A stretch of 49,203 bases of DNA from Rhodospirillaceae bacterium (GTDB taxonomy: Bacteria; Pseudomonadota; Alphaproteobacteria; Rhodospirillales; UBA2165), in the NCBI GenBank assembly GCA_002723345.1, contig PBNV01000048.1, positions 1-49,203 of the forward strand. The letters run 5' to 3'. Numbering within the stretch: the first letter of the stretch is position 1; every line of letters starts with the position of its first letter. Positions 1 to 9,820 of this stretch are shown here, piece after piece. A program made the translations under genes and the position numbers. Under the pieces are notes generated by a model. The model ran no database searches and was not told the DNA's origin. It saw only the letters and a list, made by a program, of their open reading frames with translations.

Positions 1-591
1 TGCGCCGGCAACTTCGCGCATATCCACGAGAAAAACCGACAGCCCATGGTGGCGTTTTTTTTGATCCTCCCGAGGGCTGGTGCGAGCCAGCAGCAGCATC
101 AGGTCCGAATGTTGGGCCCTTGACGTCCAGACCTTTTGTCCGGTTACCCGATAGCTGCCTCCGTCTTTTACCGCCATAGTGCGGATGCGGGTGGCATCCG
201 AGCCGCTCGAGGGCTCTGTTACTCCGAAGGCCTGGAGGCGAAGTTCACCTGAAGCAATTTTTGGCAAATAAGTCTCTTTTTGGTCATCGCTGCCGTGCCG
301 GAGAACTGTGCCCATGGTGTACATCTGGGCGTGACACGCGGCAGCGTTGCCACCACTTTTGTGAACTTCCTCTAGAATGACCATGGCAGCCTTGATCCCA
401 AGACCGCTTCCGCCATATTGTTCCGGAATTAGCACTGCCAGATATCCGTTACGGGTCATGGTATCGACAAATTCTGTCGGATAGGCTCTCTCGCGATCAA
501 GCTCCCGCCAATACTCGCCTTGAAAGTCAGCGCATAAAGCACGCACGCCGTTGCGAATATCCTCATAGGTGTCTCTGGTGTTTGCCGTCAT
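1..591 (-). CDS. acyl-CoA dehydrogenase, N-terminal part (runs off window)
   Basis: The open frame covers 197 codons from an ATG at 591 and continues past the window edge, so the C-terminal half is missing. The visible part holds the N-terminal helical and middle beta domains of an acyl-CoA dehydrogenase: a segment reading LIPEQYGGSG near residue 57, and the FAD/substrate-binding motif FGVTEPSSGSD followed by a KVWTSRA-type stretch. The family oxidises acyl-CoA thioesters to enoyl-CoA with FAD and passes electrons to ETF in the cytoplasm. It diverges from the DMT transporter at 695. The true substrate cannot be read from this part. Confidence 0.88.
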   Translation of the reverse strand, partial: MTANTRDTYEDIRNGVRALCADFQGEYWRELDRERAYPTEFVDTMTRNGYLAVLIPEQYGGSGLGIKAAMVILEEVHKSGGNAAACHAQMYTMGTVLRHGSDDQKETYLPKIASGELRLQAFGVTEPSSGSDATRIRTMAVKDGGSYRVTGQKVWTSRAQHSDLMLLLARTSPREDQKKRHHGLSVFLVDMREVAGA

Positions 592-694
592 ATCCTGGAC
601 TTCCCTCAGTTTGGCCCTAGTGTTGGCCTCTAAGATAGTGCACCAAGAGGAATATGGGAATTAGACGTTCTCATAATTCGGGAGATGAGACCTT

Positions 695-1621
695 ATGAGC
701 CTCTTTGTTTCTCATTTTCTAGAGAGGATGATCGCTATCTGGCCCTATGCCGCGCTGGTTGTCTCAATGCTTTTTTTTGCCAGTAACCATGTCCTTGGAC
801 GCCTTATTCCTGGAGAGGTGCCGCCTATCGGGTTATCGCTTTGGCGCTGGGTGCTAGCCTCATTAATTATGTTACCGTTTACCTGGAAAGGGTTGATCCA
901 TAACGCTCCACTGATACGAGCGCATTGGAAGCTGTTCCTGCAGCTGACTATTTCCCTCGTGCTTCTGGGCAATACAACAGTCTATATCGCCCTCAACTAC
1001 ACTACGGCGATAAATGCCGGCATAGTTGCGATGGCCCAACCCGCTGCAACGATTTTACTCACCTGGGTTATCTTTCAAGAGACCGTGTCCCGGCGTCAGA
1101 CTATCGGCGCCATCATTGCCGGAGTTGGCGTGACGATCGTAATTTTAAGGGGGGATCTGCAGGCCCTCACCGAGATCCGCTTTAACATTGGTGACGTGTG
1201 GATGGTTGTCTCAATTTTAGGTTTTACGACATATGCCATTTATCTGCGCAAGGTGCCCAAAGGACTGCCGCCGTTAGTCCTGCTAAATATTATACAGATC
1301 CTCGGGATTGCTGTGTTGTTGCCGTTTTATCTGTGGGAAACGGTGTATGTCCTGCCCATGCAGCTCAACCCGATAACCGTTATTTCCGTCCTTTGGGCAG
1401 GGATTATCGTCGCAATTGGCGCCCTCCTCCTTTGGAATATTGGCAATCAGGCGTTAGGTGCTAACAAGGCGAGTGCTTTTATATATCTGCGCTTGCTGAT
1501 GATCACGGTTCTCGCCATGATTATCCTTGATGAGGAACTCTCACTTTATCACGCGCCGTCTTTTGTTCTCATTGTTGCCGGGGTCTACCTGGTCTCAAAG
1601 GCGAAGCGGCCAGTAAACTAG
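695..1621 (+). CDS. DMT-superfamily (EamA) transporter
   Basis: A 308-residue, very hydrophobic protein with about ten predicted membrane helices arranged as two EamA repeats, the usual size and layout of drug/metabolite transporters. The first repeat contains the typical FFASNHVLGR and LRWVLA-like helix starts, and the second ends with LDEELSLYH, a common EamA feature. A GGGAG ribosome-binding sequence lies about ten bases before the ATG. It probably exports a small metabolite or amino acid at the inner membrane; the substrate is not inferable. It is followed after 12 bases by a CoA-transferase gene and may be co-transcribed with it. Confidence 0.85.
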   Translation: MSLFVSHFLERMIAIWPYAALVVSMLFFASNHVLGRLIPGEVPPIGLSLWRWVLASLIMLPFTWKGLIHNAPLIRAHWKLFLQLTISLVLLGNTTVYIALNYTTAINAGIVAMAQPAATILLTWVIFQETVSRRQTIGAIIAGVGVTIVILRGDLQALTEIRFNIGDVWMVVSILGFTTYAIYLRKVPKGLPPLVLLNIIQILGIAVLLPFYLWETVYVLPMQLNPITVISVLWAGIIVAIGALLLWNIGNQALGANKASAFIYLRLLMITVLAMIILDEELSLYHAPSFVLIVAGVYLVSKAKRPVN

Positions 1622-1633
1622 GGGAAATATATC

Positions 1634-2818
1634 ATGCCATTTATGTCCGCCTCCGCCACGTTAGATCATATTAAGGTCCTTGATCTCACGCGCGCACGGG
1701 CGGGGCCAACGGCGGCGCGTCAGTTGGCGGATTTCGGCGCGGACGTGATCAAGGTCGAGGTTTCCGGTGATCCAAACTACGCGGATATGGGAACCCGACA
1801 TGGACCCGACTTCCAGAACCTCCATCGAAACAAGCGTAGCCTAACCTTGGACCTCAAGTCGTCGGAGGGACATGAGATTTTCATGAGGCTGGCAGCTCAG
1901 GCCGACGTGATTGTCGAAAACTATCGCCCGGACGTGAAACGTCGGCTTAAGATCGCTTACGAAGATGTGCGCGCCGTCAATAAGGGGATCGTCTATGCCA
2001 GTATTTCGGGGTTTGGTCAGACCGGTCCCTATGCCAACCGTCCCGGCCTAGACCAGATTGCCCAGGGGTTGGGCGGGCATATGTCGGTGACCGGAAAACC
2101 CGGTGAGGGCCCGGTGCGCTCTGGCGCAGCAATTTCTGATATGACAGCGGGGTTTCTTATGGCTGGCGGCATCATGGCCGCACTGCTTGAGCGTCACAAA
2201 TCCGGTGAGGGTCAGTGGCTCCATACGTCACTATTACAGGCACAAATTTTCCTGCTGGATTTCCAAGCTGCGCGTTGGACTGTCGACGGTGAAGTCGCTC
2301 CCCAAGAGGGCAATAATCATCCCACCAACGTTCCCATGGGCACCTTCAAGACCGAGGACGGATACGTGAACATCGCGCCCATGGCCTCCATGTGGCCAAA
2401 ATTTTGCGCCGTCATGGGCTTAGAGGACATGGAGCAGGCAGAGAACTTCGCGACAGCGGGTGCGCGGTTTAACAATCGCCGGGATGTAGACCAGCGGATT
2501 GAGAACGTTACGGTCACGCAGCCGACAGGTCACTGGGTGGATACGCTTAATGCCGCCGGGATCCCGTGCGGTCCAATTTACCAGATGGATGAAGTCTTTG
2601 GCGATGAACAAGTTAAGCACCTTAAGGTTGCTCAAACCGTCAATGCACCGGGGCGGGGAGAAACCAGTATTCTCGCTCAACCAGTGATTTTGGAGCGCAC
2701 ACCGTCCCACCTTGCCGTCGGTAGCCCCGAATTGGGGCAGCATGTGATGGAAATTTTAGAAGAGCTTGGTTACTCCGCTGATCAGATCGATGAACTGCAA
2801 GAGAAAGGCGTGGTCTAA
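1634..2818 (+). CDS. class III CoA-transferase (CaiB/BaiF family)
   Basis: A 394-residue protein of the usual family length. It begins with the characteristic VLDLTRARAGP and LADFGADVIKVE segments, and has NKRSLTLDLK and DVIVENYRPD further on. The expected catalytic aspartate is D140 in the motif RPGLDQIAQG. Family members move CoA between carboxylic acids through an aspartyl-CoA anhydride. The gene lies 12 bp after the DMT transporter and converges with an SDR gene. Together with the acyl-CoA dehydrogenase and the acyl-CoA synthetase this suggests degradation of an organic acid, but the donor and acceptor are unknown. A second Met at codon 4 is an alternative start. Confidence 0.9.
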   Translation: MPFMSASATLDHIKVLDLTRARAGPTAARQLADFGADVIKVEVSGDPNYADMGTRHGPDFQNLHRNKRSLTLDLKSSEGHEIFMRLAAQADVIVENYRPDVKRRLKIAYEDVRAVNKGIVYASISGFGQTGPYANRPGLDQIAQGLGGHMSVTGKPGEGPVRSGAAISDMTAGFLMAGGIMAALLERHKSGEGQWLHTSLLQAQIFLLDFQAARWTVDGEVAPQEGNNHPTNVPMGTFKTEDGYVNIAPMASMWPKFCAVMGLEDMEQAENFATAGARFNNRRDVDQRIENVTVTQPTGHWVDTLNAAGIPCGPIYQMDEVFGDEQVKHLKVAQTVNAPGRGETSILAQPVILERTPSHLAVGSPELGQHVMEILEELGYSADQIDELQEKGVV

Positions 2819-2850
2819 ATGATAGATTCCTTGGCTCGGCAGAGTATCCG

Positions 2851-3609
2851 TTAATTATTTACTGATCCACCATCCACGACGACGCACTGCCCTGTCATAA
2901 AGTCACTATCTGCAGAGGCCAGGAATATCATTGCTCCCGTCAGATCTTCGGGCACTTGGCGGCGCTTAAGAGCCCGGGTTTCGGTGTTGGCATCCACACC
3001 GGCGTCTGAGAAGGTGTCTCTCGCTAGTACGTTTTCGCTCATGACTAGTCCAGGTGCTAGTGTGTTGACGCAGATATTATCGTCGCCGACCTCCCGAGAA
3101 ATGCACCGGGTCATTGCCAGAACAGCGCCTTTCGAGGTGACATAATGGAGCAGCATGGGGGTGCCCTTGAACAATGTGCCAGACGCTATGTTGATAATCT
3201 TTCCATATTGTTGTTTTCGCATCTGACTAGTAACGGATTTTATGGCAACAAAGACACCGCGCACATTGACAGCCATAAGAGCGTCCCATTCGTCGACGCT
3301 AATCTCCTCAAATGGTTTCGCGTCTAAATGGCCAAAGAGGGCAGCGTTATTAACAAGTATGTCGATGCTACCAAAGGCGTCCATGGTTTCAGCAGCCATG
3401 GCCTCGCAAGATGTCTCATCCGATACATCTGTAACGATGTTTATCGCGGTTCCCCCCCCTTTGATGATCTCGTCAACGACCTGCTGTCCATCGTCCCTAT
3501 CCGCGACGACCACAGAGGCTCCTTCCGCTGCCATAGCTTTTGCATATGCTGCGCCAATACCCTGCGCTGCTCCGGTTACGATTGCTACTCTGTTGTTTAA
3601 CCGTCCCAA
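2851..3609 (-). CDS. short-chain dehydrogenase/reductase (SDR), TTG start
   Basis: A 252-residue classical SDR. It shows the Rossmann motif TGAAQGIG near residues 12-19, an acidic residue after the second beta strand (VVADRDD), which favours NAD(H), an NNAA motif, and the catalytic Ser and YxxxK (YVTSK). The C-terminal GQCVVVDGG is typical. The start is a TTG preceded at ideal distance by a consensus AAGGAGG, with no better ATG upstream. It converges with the CoA-transferase. The substrate is an unknown alcohol or ketone. Confidence 0.9.
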   Translation of the reverse strand: MGRLNNRVAIVTGAAQGIGAAYAKAMAAEGASVVVADRDDGQQVVDEIIKGGGTAINIVTDVSDETSCEAMAAETMDAFGSIDILVNNAALFGHLDAKPFEEISVDEWDALMAVNVRGVFVAIKSVTSQMRKQQYGKIINIASGTLFKGTPMLLHYVTSKGAVLAMTRCISREVGDDNICVNTLAPGLVMSENVLARDTFSDAGVDANTETRALKRRQVPEDLTGAMIFLASADSDFMTGQCVVVDGGSVNN

Positions 3610-3614
3610 AATGG

Positions 3615-3621
3615 CCTCCTT
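3615..3621 (-). promoter_or_regulatory. consensus ribosome-binding site deciding a TTG start
   Basis: On the minus strand the sequence AAGGAGG lies five bases before the TTG at 3609 that opens the SDR gene. The perfect Shine-Dalgarno match supports a non-ATG start. Confidence 0.75.
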
Positions 3622-3706
3622 GGTCCTATGTGTTCTTGTGATATTATGGCGGGGGACTCAATTCCCTCAAGCCCATTTCATCAATTAAATTAGATAGATT
3701 AATCCC

Positions 3707-4549
3707 ATGGAACCTCATGACTTTTTACCTTTGCAGGTTATCTGGGACCTTCCGGACAATTGGTGTGAAGAAGCCCATTTGACGGGGGTTCTGCAGGCCG
3801 CAGGCTCTATGCTGAAAGAACTTGGTTTGGCTGATAGGTTTGTTTTCATCGTGACTGCCGATAGTGATCGAGTATCCGTAAAACACTCCGATAGGGTGGT
3901 CGTCCTGCAAACAAGCGACGAGGGGCATGAAATACCGGACTACGTAGCGGATGTGTTCATGACATTTAAAAACTACCAGCCCTTTGATCCAGTGCCAGGG
4001 AATTTGCGCGTGATCCCTTTGGGTTGCAACAAGGATGTGCCCAAACTGGCACCAAAACCTATGGCGGCACGCGCCTTAGATGTGTTTTTCGCGGGTCGGC
4101 CCGAGTATCGCGACTCATTCTTTAGCAATGCCACACTGGCTTTTGAAGATCATGAGGACCTAAATGTTGAGATAAGCAAAGCGCCAGGTTTTCGATTGGG
4201 CCTTAGCCCGCAAGATTATGCGGATCGATTGGCCGATACCAAAATAGCCCTCTCGCCCAGGGGTGTAAGTCATGAGACCTTTCGGACATATGAGGCTATG
4301 CGGGCGGGATGTGTTGTCATTTCAGAGAGCCAGTTGTCGTCATGGTTCAATGAGGGGTGGCCGGTTATTGAAGTGGCGGATTGGGAAGGTGTTGGCAGCC
4401 TTACGAGGGAATTGCTGAGCGATCCCAGGCAACTCGCGGACATCTCGCAGCAATCGCTCCACTGGTGGCAGGAAAAATGTTCTGAAGACGCCGTTGCCCA
4501 CTACATGGTAAGGGAACTGTCTCTTAAACTGTTAGGTGCATCTGGATAA
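3707..4549 (+). CDS. exostosin-like (GT47-type) glycosyltransferase
   Basis: A 280-residue soluble protein. The C-terminal half carries an exostosin-type signature: FFAGRPEYRDSFF, then IALSPRGVSHETFRTYEAMRAG followed by VVIS. This matches the family pattern of a basic-glycine loop before an acidic residue in the nucleotide-sugar site. No signal peptide or membrane helix is seen, so it would act in the cytoplasm. Its stop codon shares one base with the ATG of the COG0523 GTPase, so the two are translationally coupled. Donor and acceptor are unknown, and the family call rests on the C-terminal motif only. Confidence 0.6.
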   Translation: MEPHDFLPLQVIWDLPDNWCEEAHLTGVLQAAGSMLKELGLADRFVFIVTADSDRVSVKHSDRVVVLQTSDEGHEIPDYVADVFMTFKNYQPFDPVPGNLRVIPLGCNKDVPKLAPKPMAARALDVFFAGRPEYRDSFFSNATLAFEDHEDLNVEISKAPGFRLGLSPQDYADRLADTKIALSPRGVSHETFRTYEAMRAGCVVISESQLSSWFNEGWPVIEVADWEGVGSLTRELLSDPRQLADISQQSLHWWQEKCSEDAVAHYMVRELSLKLLGASG

Positions 4550-5598
4550 TGAGCGGTGTTTGCAAAATCCCAGTGACACTTTTTACAGGGTTTTTTGGCG
4601 TAGGCAAAACGACGGCAATCAAATCGTTATTAGCCCGTAAGCCAGAGCAGGAGAAATGGGCCGTTTTGGTGAATGAATTTGGTGAGGTCGCTATCGACCA
4701 AATGACAGTTGATCCAGATGATCATTCTGACGTCGTCATCCGGGACATTCCCGGTGGCTGTATGTGCTGTGCCATGAACGTTCCCATGCGAGTGGCGGTC
4801 ACGGATATTCTCCGTCGGGTGCGACCAGACCGTTTGCTGATTGAACCCACAGGAATTGGCCATCCGGTGGGGATATTGGATGAATTGCGGGCCCCCGGGA
4901 TTGCTCAGGCCATCGAGTTAAAAGCTGTAATTTGTCTGGTCGATCCCAGGCATGTTAACGATCCACGGGTTCAGGCAGTGGATGTATTCAGGGATCAGAT
5001 CCACTTGGCGGACATTCTGGTTGCGGGCAAGTCTGATTTGGCAAACCCTGACGAGCTCGATGCATTTCGTGATTGGGCGCACACACTCTATCCGGCGAAA
5101 GTTCGGGTCCTAGAGGTGAGCGAGGGTGCCTTGGATTTGAGCCTCCTCGATATTAATCCTCAAAAGATGCGTGTGCCGCTTTTTCCTGACGCCCATGATC
5201 ATGACACTCACCATCACGCCACTTCGAGTTTAGAATTCCAGTTGGAGCAGGGCCGGCCCTACCGGGCAGAAAATGCGGGCAACGGCTATAAAGGTTGCGG
5301 CTGGATTTTTTCGAATGAGGATGTCTTCGATCGTAAAGGCGTGACCGATCTTCTCGGCCTGACCGGCTTGCCTGGGTTGTCCAAGGGCACGGTGGTAGAA
5401 CGACTGAAAGGCGTTTTCCGAACGGGGAAGGATTGGGTGCTCATTGACCGTGCTCGTAACGAGATCACAGTGACACCCATCTCCTATCGAAATGACAGCC
5501 GTCTTGAGATTATTGTGCCCGAGGGAACGCCCACTAATTGGACGGCACTGGAAAATGCACTTATCACGCTGTTGGGCCCTTCTTCACCCTTATCCTAA
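4549..5598 (+). CDS. COG0523/CobW-family GTPase (metal chaperone type)
   Basis: A 349-residue G3E GTPase. The Walker A loop is GFFGVGKTT (residues 14-22), the metal-binding CxCC motif is C71-M-C-C74, a base-binding motif reads AGKSDLA, and a histidine-rich linker (HDHDTHHH) precedes the C-terminal CobW_C-like domain. Family members deliver zinc, cobalt or other metals to target enzymes using GTP hydrolysis; subgroups include zinc chaperones and nitrile-hydratase activators. It overlaps the preceding glycosyltransferase by one base. The metal and client are unknown. Confidence 0.88.
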   Translation: MSGVCKIPVTLFTGFFGVGKTTAIKSLLARKPEQEKWAVLVNEFGEVAIDQMTVDPDDHSDVVIRDIPGGCMCCAMNVPMRVAVTDILRRVRPDRLLIEPTGIGHPVGILDELRAPGIAQAIELKAVICLVDPRHVNDPRVQAVDVFRDQIHLADILVAGKSDLANPDELDAFRDWAHTLYPAKVRVLEVSEGALDLSLLDINPQKMRVPLFPDAHDHDTHHHATSSLEFQLEQGRPYRAENAGNGYKGCGWIFSNEDVFDRKGVTDLLGLTGLPGLSKGTVVERLKGVFRTGKDWVLIDRARNEITVTPISYRNDSRLEIIVPEGTPTNWTALENALITLLGPSSPLS

Positions 5599-5605
5599 AC
5601 GCGTT

Positions 5606-5633
5606 GGGGACGGGCGGTTTCAGTCCCATTTTC
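5606..5633. terminator. weak hairpin between convergent genes
   Basis: A five-base inverted repeat (GGGAC at 5607-5611, GTCCC at 5623-5627) is followed by ATTTT in the short gap between the GTPase and the convergent prpC. It could terminate the plus-strand transcript, but the stem is short. Confidence 0.25.
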
Positions 5634-5661
5634 CTCTGCAAGGCCCCAATCGTTCGCTGTC

Positions 5662-6839
5662 CTAGCGTTTGCTCAACGGTTTGACCTTCCGCTGCGCCCG
5701 GCCGTCATAGGCACTTAAAGGCCGGATTAGGCTGTTGTTGGCATTTTGCTCAAAGTAGTGCGCCGACCAACCTGTTGTCCGGGCCATGACAAAAATGGGT
5801 GTATACAGATTGATTGGAAAACCCATGAGGTAGTAGGCTGGCCCTGAGGGGAAATCCAAGTTTGGATGGATCCCTTTTTCAGAAACCATGATGTCGGCCA
5901 TGGTGTTATAGATTTCCAGCCATTTGTGTCGCCAGACCATTCAGTCAGGTCCTCTAGACAGGCCTTCATTGTAGGAACACGGGAGTCACCCTGTTTATAA
6001 ACCCGGTGTCCAAATCCCATGACCAGATCTTTGTTTGCCATGGCATCCCTCAGCCATTTCTCCGCATTGGACGGCCGGCCCACCTTCTTCATCATTTCCA
6101 TCACGGCTTCGTTAGCACCGCCATGAAGCGGACCCTTGAGCGCTCCAATTGCACCAGTAGTGGCGGAGTATATATCTGAACGCGTGGAGGTAATCACTCG
6201 GCCAGTGAAGGTGGAGGCGTTAAAACTGTGTTCTGCATACAAAATTAGTGAGACGTCGAATGCTTTGATGACTTTCTTCGGTGGTATCTGGCCAAAACAC
6301 ATGTTGAAGAAGTTTTCCGCCATGGAAAGATCTGTCCTTGGCGCTATGCGACGTTTACCCTGGCGGAGGCGGAAATCGGTCGCGATCATGGTTGGGATCT
6401 TTGCGAGCAGGCTCATGGCCCGTTCCATATCGGCTTCAAGGGGCTCTGCTCCCCAGGCGACCTCTGTCGTGCCGAGATAGGCAACAGCCGCCTGAATGGT
6501 GTCCATGGGGTGTGCCCGGCGCGGAAATTTTGCGATTACGTCTGCATGTGACTTACTAATTTTCCGAAGTGCCCGTTCCTTCTTTTTAAAGGCGTTGAGC
6601 TGACTGCGAGTTGGCAGTTCTCCTTGGAGGATCAGGTAGGCTACTTCTTCAAAACTGCATTGTGCTGCCAAATCCTGGACCGCATAGCCCCGGTAAGTAA
6701 GGGAGTTGGTCTCCGGCATGACTTTTGAGATTGATGTGGCGTCGGCGACGACACCTGCCAGGCCCTTAAAGATTTTAGGTTGAGCCATCCCGGCTTTGGT
6801 TTTTTTTACCGTCTTTTTCTTAGATTCCCGTTTTGCCAT
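5662..6839 (-). CDS. prpC: 2-methylcitrate synthase, frameshifted near the 3' end
   Basis: A citrate-synthase family protein starting at ATG 6839 after a lysine-rich leader (MAKRESKKK). It carries the family signature GFGHRVYKQGDSR and LHGGANE. The frame breaks at about 5921-5926: before it the frame reads EWSGDT, and after it the correct family sequence WLEIYNTMADIM continues in another frame to a stop at 5662. Restoring one base gives 392 residues, a normal length. Genes for prpB and prpD lie just upstream on the same strand, so it should condense propionyl-CoA with oxaloacetate. The 87 downstream codons are intact, so a sequencing error or very recent mutation is more likely than an old pseudogene. 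Confidence 0.85.
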
Positions 6840-6870
6840 GCTATGTCCTCTGCGTTTTGGGTTCTGAATG

Positions 6871-7764
6871 CTACAGTTTGAAATTAAATAAATTCTGATC
6901 GAACTGATTGTAATCCTCGTAGCGCAAGACCTCGTAAAGCCGCTGCCGGGTCTGCATATTGTCGACGATTTTAGCGTTTGTACCGTCATCCCTAAGCTGA
7001 CGGTAATTGTCTTCAACAGCTTTGTTCGTTAGCCGCAAGGATGAAACGGGGTAGATTGCTATATTAAAGCCAAAAGCCTCCAGCTCCGCCTTTTCATAAA
7101 GTCTAGTCTTCCCGAATTCTGTCATGTTGGCGAGCAGGGGGACGTCGACCGCCTTACGAAAGGCATCATACTCATTCGGTTCAATCAGCGCTTCGGGGAA
7201 GATGGCGTCTGCGCCAGCGTCAACATAGGCTTTTGCGCGGTTAATGGCAGCTTCTAACCCCTCGACGCCTTTAGCATCGGTTCGCGCCATGATTAGAAAG
7301 TTCGGATCTTTCCGGGCACTTACGGCAGCAGCAATTTTTTGGGCCATAGTGGCGGTTTCCACCAGTGTCTTATTGTCCAGATGGCCACAGCGCTTGATGT
7401 TGATTTGGTCTTCTATATGACAGCCCGCCATGCCAAGTTCTTCAACCTCTTGGATAGTTCGGGCGGCATTAAGGGCCTCGCCAAATCCCGTGTCCACATC
7501 GATTATGGCGGGAACGTCCACCACGCGGGCTATTTGGCGGCCCCGCTGGGTAACCTCTGACAATGAAGTAAGGCCGATATCGGGGAGGGCTAATTCGGCT
7601 GATAGGGCGCCACCGGAGATGTAAATACCGTCAAACCCGATCTCTTCGACAATGCGCGCAATAATCGGAGAATGAGCCCCGGGCATTTGCAAGAGACGGC
7701 CTGTCGCCAGAGCATCCCGGAAGTCTTGGCGTTTCTCGGCAGCGGATTTTTGCGTAAACAACAT
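6871..7764 (-). CDS. prpB: 2-methylisocitrate lyase
   Basis: A 297-residue member of the isocitrate lyase/PEP mutase superfamily. It has the lyase motif KRCGH at residues 124-128 with catalytic Cys126, the metal-binding DVDTGFG around residue 91, and ARTDA. It splits 2-methylisocitrate into pyruvate and succinate, the last step of the methylcitrate cycle for propionyl-CoA. Its ATG shares a base with the prpD stop, and prpC begins 31 bases after its own stop, so the three form one operon. The KRCGH form and the prpC/prpD neighbours separate it from isocitrate lyase and from the PEP mutase at 35-37 kb. Confidence 0.93.
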   Translation of the reverse strand: MLFTQKSAAEKRQDFRDALATGRLLQMPGAHSPIIARIVEEIGFDGIYISGGALSAELALPDIGLTSLSEVTQRGRQIARVVDVPAIIDVDTGFGEALNAARTIQEVEELGMAGCHIEDQINIKRCGHLDNKTLVETATMAQKIAAAVSARKDPNFLIMARTDAKGVEGLEAAINRAKAYVDAGADAIFPEALIEPNEYDAFRKAVDVPLLANMTEFGKTRLYEKAELEAFGFNIAIYPVSSLRLTNKAVEDNYRQLRDDGTNAKIVDNMQTRQRLYEVLRYEDYNQFDQNLFNFKL

Positions 7765-9317
7765 TAGAAAATCCCGTCAGTTGTTGCGGTGGATGGCGAC
7801 ACCTGAGCCGGATCGAGCTGAACATTGAGCGCTTGTATCCCGCTGGCATCCAGATTGGCTAAATCTTGGACGAGGTCGAGGAAGCGCTCGCTTTCCGCAG
7901 GATCGACGATCCCCTCAGTGAGGGTTTTGAATTTGCCAATATAATCTGATCGGTCAAATGGTCTCTCACCCGCTGGATGGGCATTGGCGACCGCTAGTTC
8001 GTCTGTGATGGTCTCTCCCGTGGATAGCTTCACCTCAAGACGACCGCCAAAGGCGCGCTTATCCGGGTCGGGATCGTGATAACGTTCTGTCCAGACAGAG
8101 TCTTCAATAGTGGAAATTTTGTGCCAGAGGCGGATCGTGTCCTCGCGGCTCGCCCGCTCGGGCGCATAAGACCGAACGTGGTGCCACTCCCCGTCCTGCA
8201 GGGCAACGGCTAGGATGTACATGATTGAATGATCCAAGGTTTCCCGACTGGCGTGCGGGTCCATCTTTTGCGGATCGTTCGCACCCGTTCCGATGACATA
8301 ATGCGTGTGATGACTGGTGTGAAGACAGATCGACACTACCGCCTCCCAATCTGTGATCTTTTTTCGGACCCGAAAGGCGAGGTCGATGAGCGCCTGGCTT
8401 TGATACTCGGCAGAGTGTTCTTTCGTGTAGGATTCCAGAATCGCACGCTTGGGTTCTCCCGCCTCGGGAAGAGGCACGGCGTAAGTGGCTTTTGGTCCAT
8501 CAAGGATCCAGGCTATAACACTATCTTCACCCTCATAAATGGGAGAGGGCGCCCCCTCGCCGCGCATGCACCGATCGACAGCTTCAATGGCGAGTTTTCC
8601 GGCATGGGAGGGGGCAAAGGCTTTCCAACTAGAAATCTCACCCTTGCGGGACTGCCGTGTCGAGACCGTGGTATGCAGAGCTTGTTGAACCGATTGATAC
8701 ACGGTCTCTGTATTCAGCCCGAGCAACGTGCCGATGCCGGCGGCTGCGGAGGGCCCTAGATGTGCGATATGATCGATTTTGTGCGCATGTAGACAGATGG
8801 CTTTCACCAAGTTGATTTGTATTTCGTAGCCGGTCGCCAGGCCGCGCATAAGGTCCGCCCCGTTTTTACCCGTCTGTTGGGCCACAGCCAGCAGCGGTGG
8901 AATATTGTCTCCGGGGTGGGAGTAATCAGCCGCGAGAAATGTATCGTGGTAATCGAGTTCGCGGACGGCTGTGCCATTTGCCCACGCTGCCCATTCTGCG
9001 TGGAACCGCCGGTCATTAGAGAGCCCGAATAAGTTAGCGCCCCCGTCCCGAGGATGCGCCAAGGCCTGTGCGCGAGCACTGGCCACCGAGTGACGATTCA
9101 CTGATGCAATGGCCACAGATGCATTGTCGATGATCCGGTTGATGATCATGTCTTCAACTTTGGGCTCTATTGGCACAGGGTCCGTTGCAACGGCGGCAAT
9201 TTTCCAAGCGAGTTGATCTTCTCTGGCCAAGGGTTCGGAGGACGGGTAGACGCGAACGGAATGCAGTTTTACCACTGGGATAACCTTTGTTGGTGTTCTC
9301 GTTTTTTGAAACGCCAA
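7764..9317 (-). CDS. prpD: 2-methylcitrate dehydratase (MmgE/PrpD family)
   Basis: A 517-residue MmgE/PrpD protein. Typical segments are [14 protein letters not shown]-like [22 protein letters not shown], and [14 protein letters not shown]. It dehydrates 2-methylcitrate to 2-methyl-cis-aconitate in the methylcitrate cycle. It is the first gene of prpD-prpB-prpC, overlapping prpB by one base. The longest frame opens with a TTG at 9317 without a clear ribosome-binding site; a GTG about 15 codons further in is an alternative start. No transcriptional regulator such as PrpR lies beside the operon. Confidence 0.9.
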   Translation of the reverse strand: MAFQKTRTPTKVIPVVKLHSVRVYPSSEPLAREDQLAWKIAAVATDPVPIEPKVEDMIINRIIDNASVAIASVNRHSVASARAQALAHPRDGGANLFGLSNDRRFHAEWAAWANGTAVRELDYHDTFLAADYSHPGDNIPPLLAVAQQTGKNGADLMRGLATGYEIQINLVKAICLHAHKIDHIAHLGPSAAAGIGTLLGLNTETVYQSVQQALHTTVSTRQSRKGEISSWKAFAPSHAGKLAIEAVDRCMRGEGAPSPIYEGEDSVIAWILDGPKATYAVPLPEAGEPKRAILESYTKEHSAEYQSQALIDLAFRVRKKITDWEAVVSICLHTSHHTHYVIGTGANDPQKMDPHASRETLDHSIMYILAVALQDGEWHHVRSYAPERASREDTIRLWHKISTIEDSVWTERYHDPDPDKRAFGGRLEVKLSTGETITDELAVANAHPAGERPFDRSDYIGKFKTLTEGIVDPAESERFLDLVQDLANLDASGIQALNVQLDPAQVSPSTATTDGIF

Positions 9318-9398
9318 ATGACCAGATTAGGGCAGACTCTGCAAGGGGAGCAGGCCTTACTTGAACCAATGAGAAAACTATGACTTGATCGATGCCTC

Positions 9399-9812
9399 AT
9401 GGAGTTTGGCAGCAGTTTTGGGGGCGCATTCATGGTTGGTTCAAAAGGCAATTCACTTAACGACGGTCACGCAGCGCTAGGCTTGGTGCATTATGCCGTG
9501 ATGTCTGAGTTTACCGATAAAGAAGGGGATAGAGCTGCCGTTCGAGATGAACATCTGGCTTATCAGGGGCGATTGGAAGCAGAGGGACGGCTTTTCTGCA
9601 CTGGCCCGCTTTTAAAAGAAAATGGGGCTATGGCGGGTATTGGGCTGATCATCTACAAAGCTGCTTCCCTTGATGAGGCCAGGAAAATCGCCGACGGTGA
9701 CCCATTCCACAAAAGCGGATTGCGGAGGTACAAGATTTGGCCATGGAAGATCAACGATGGTGGAATTGATCTAAAGATACGATTTGCGGCCGGTCTGTTC
9801 GATATCGAGTAA
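9399..9812 (+). CDS. YCII-domain protein
   Basis: A small protein, 137 residues from the first ATG, with a YCII-type ferredoxin-like fold. The conserved pieces are RDEHLAYQGRL with its histidine, LFCTGPL, and ADGDPFHKSG with the paired aspartate. YciI relatives are small cytoplasmic proteins, some with dehydrochlorinase-like or isomerase-like roles, most without known function. The segment before residue 30 is not family-like, and an ATG at 9432 may be the real start. It diverges from prpD and converges with the monooxygenase gene eight bases downstream. Confidence 0.75.
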   Translation: MEFGSSFGGAFMVGSKGNSLNDGHAALGLVHYAVMSEFTDKEGDRAAVRDEHLAYQGRLEAEGRLFCTGPLLKENGAMAGIGLIIYKAASLDEARKIADGDPFHKSGLRRYKIWPWKINDGGIDLKIRFAAGLFDIE

Positions 9813-9820
9813 GCGCCAGA

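Noticed and set aside
6840..7016. 59-codon N-terminal extension of the prpC frame
   Set aside because: It lies inside the end of prpB in another frame, has no citrate-synthase similarity, and a proper ATG with a lysine-rich leader is at 6839.
8229..8759. 176-codon open frame opposite prpD
   Set aside because: prpD is conserved through this stretch; the antisense frame has no recognisable motif.
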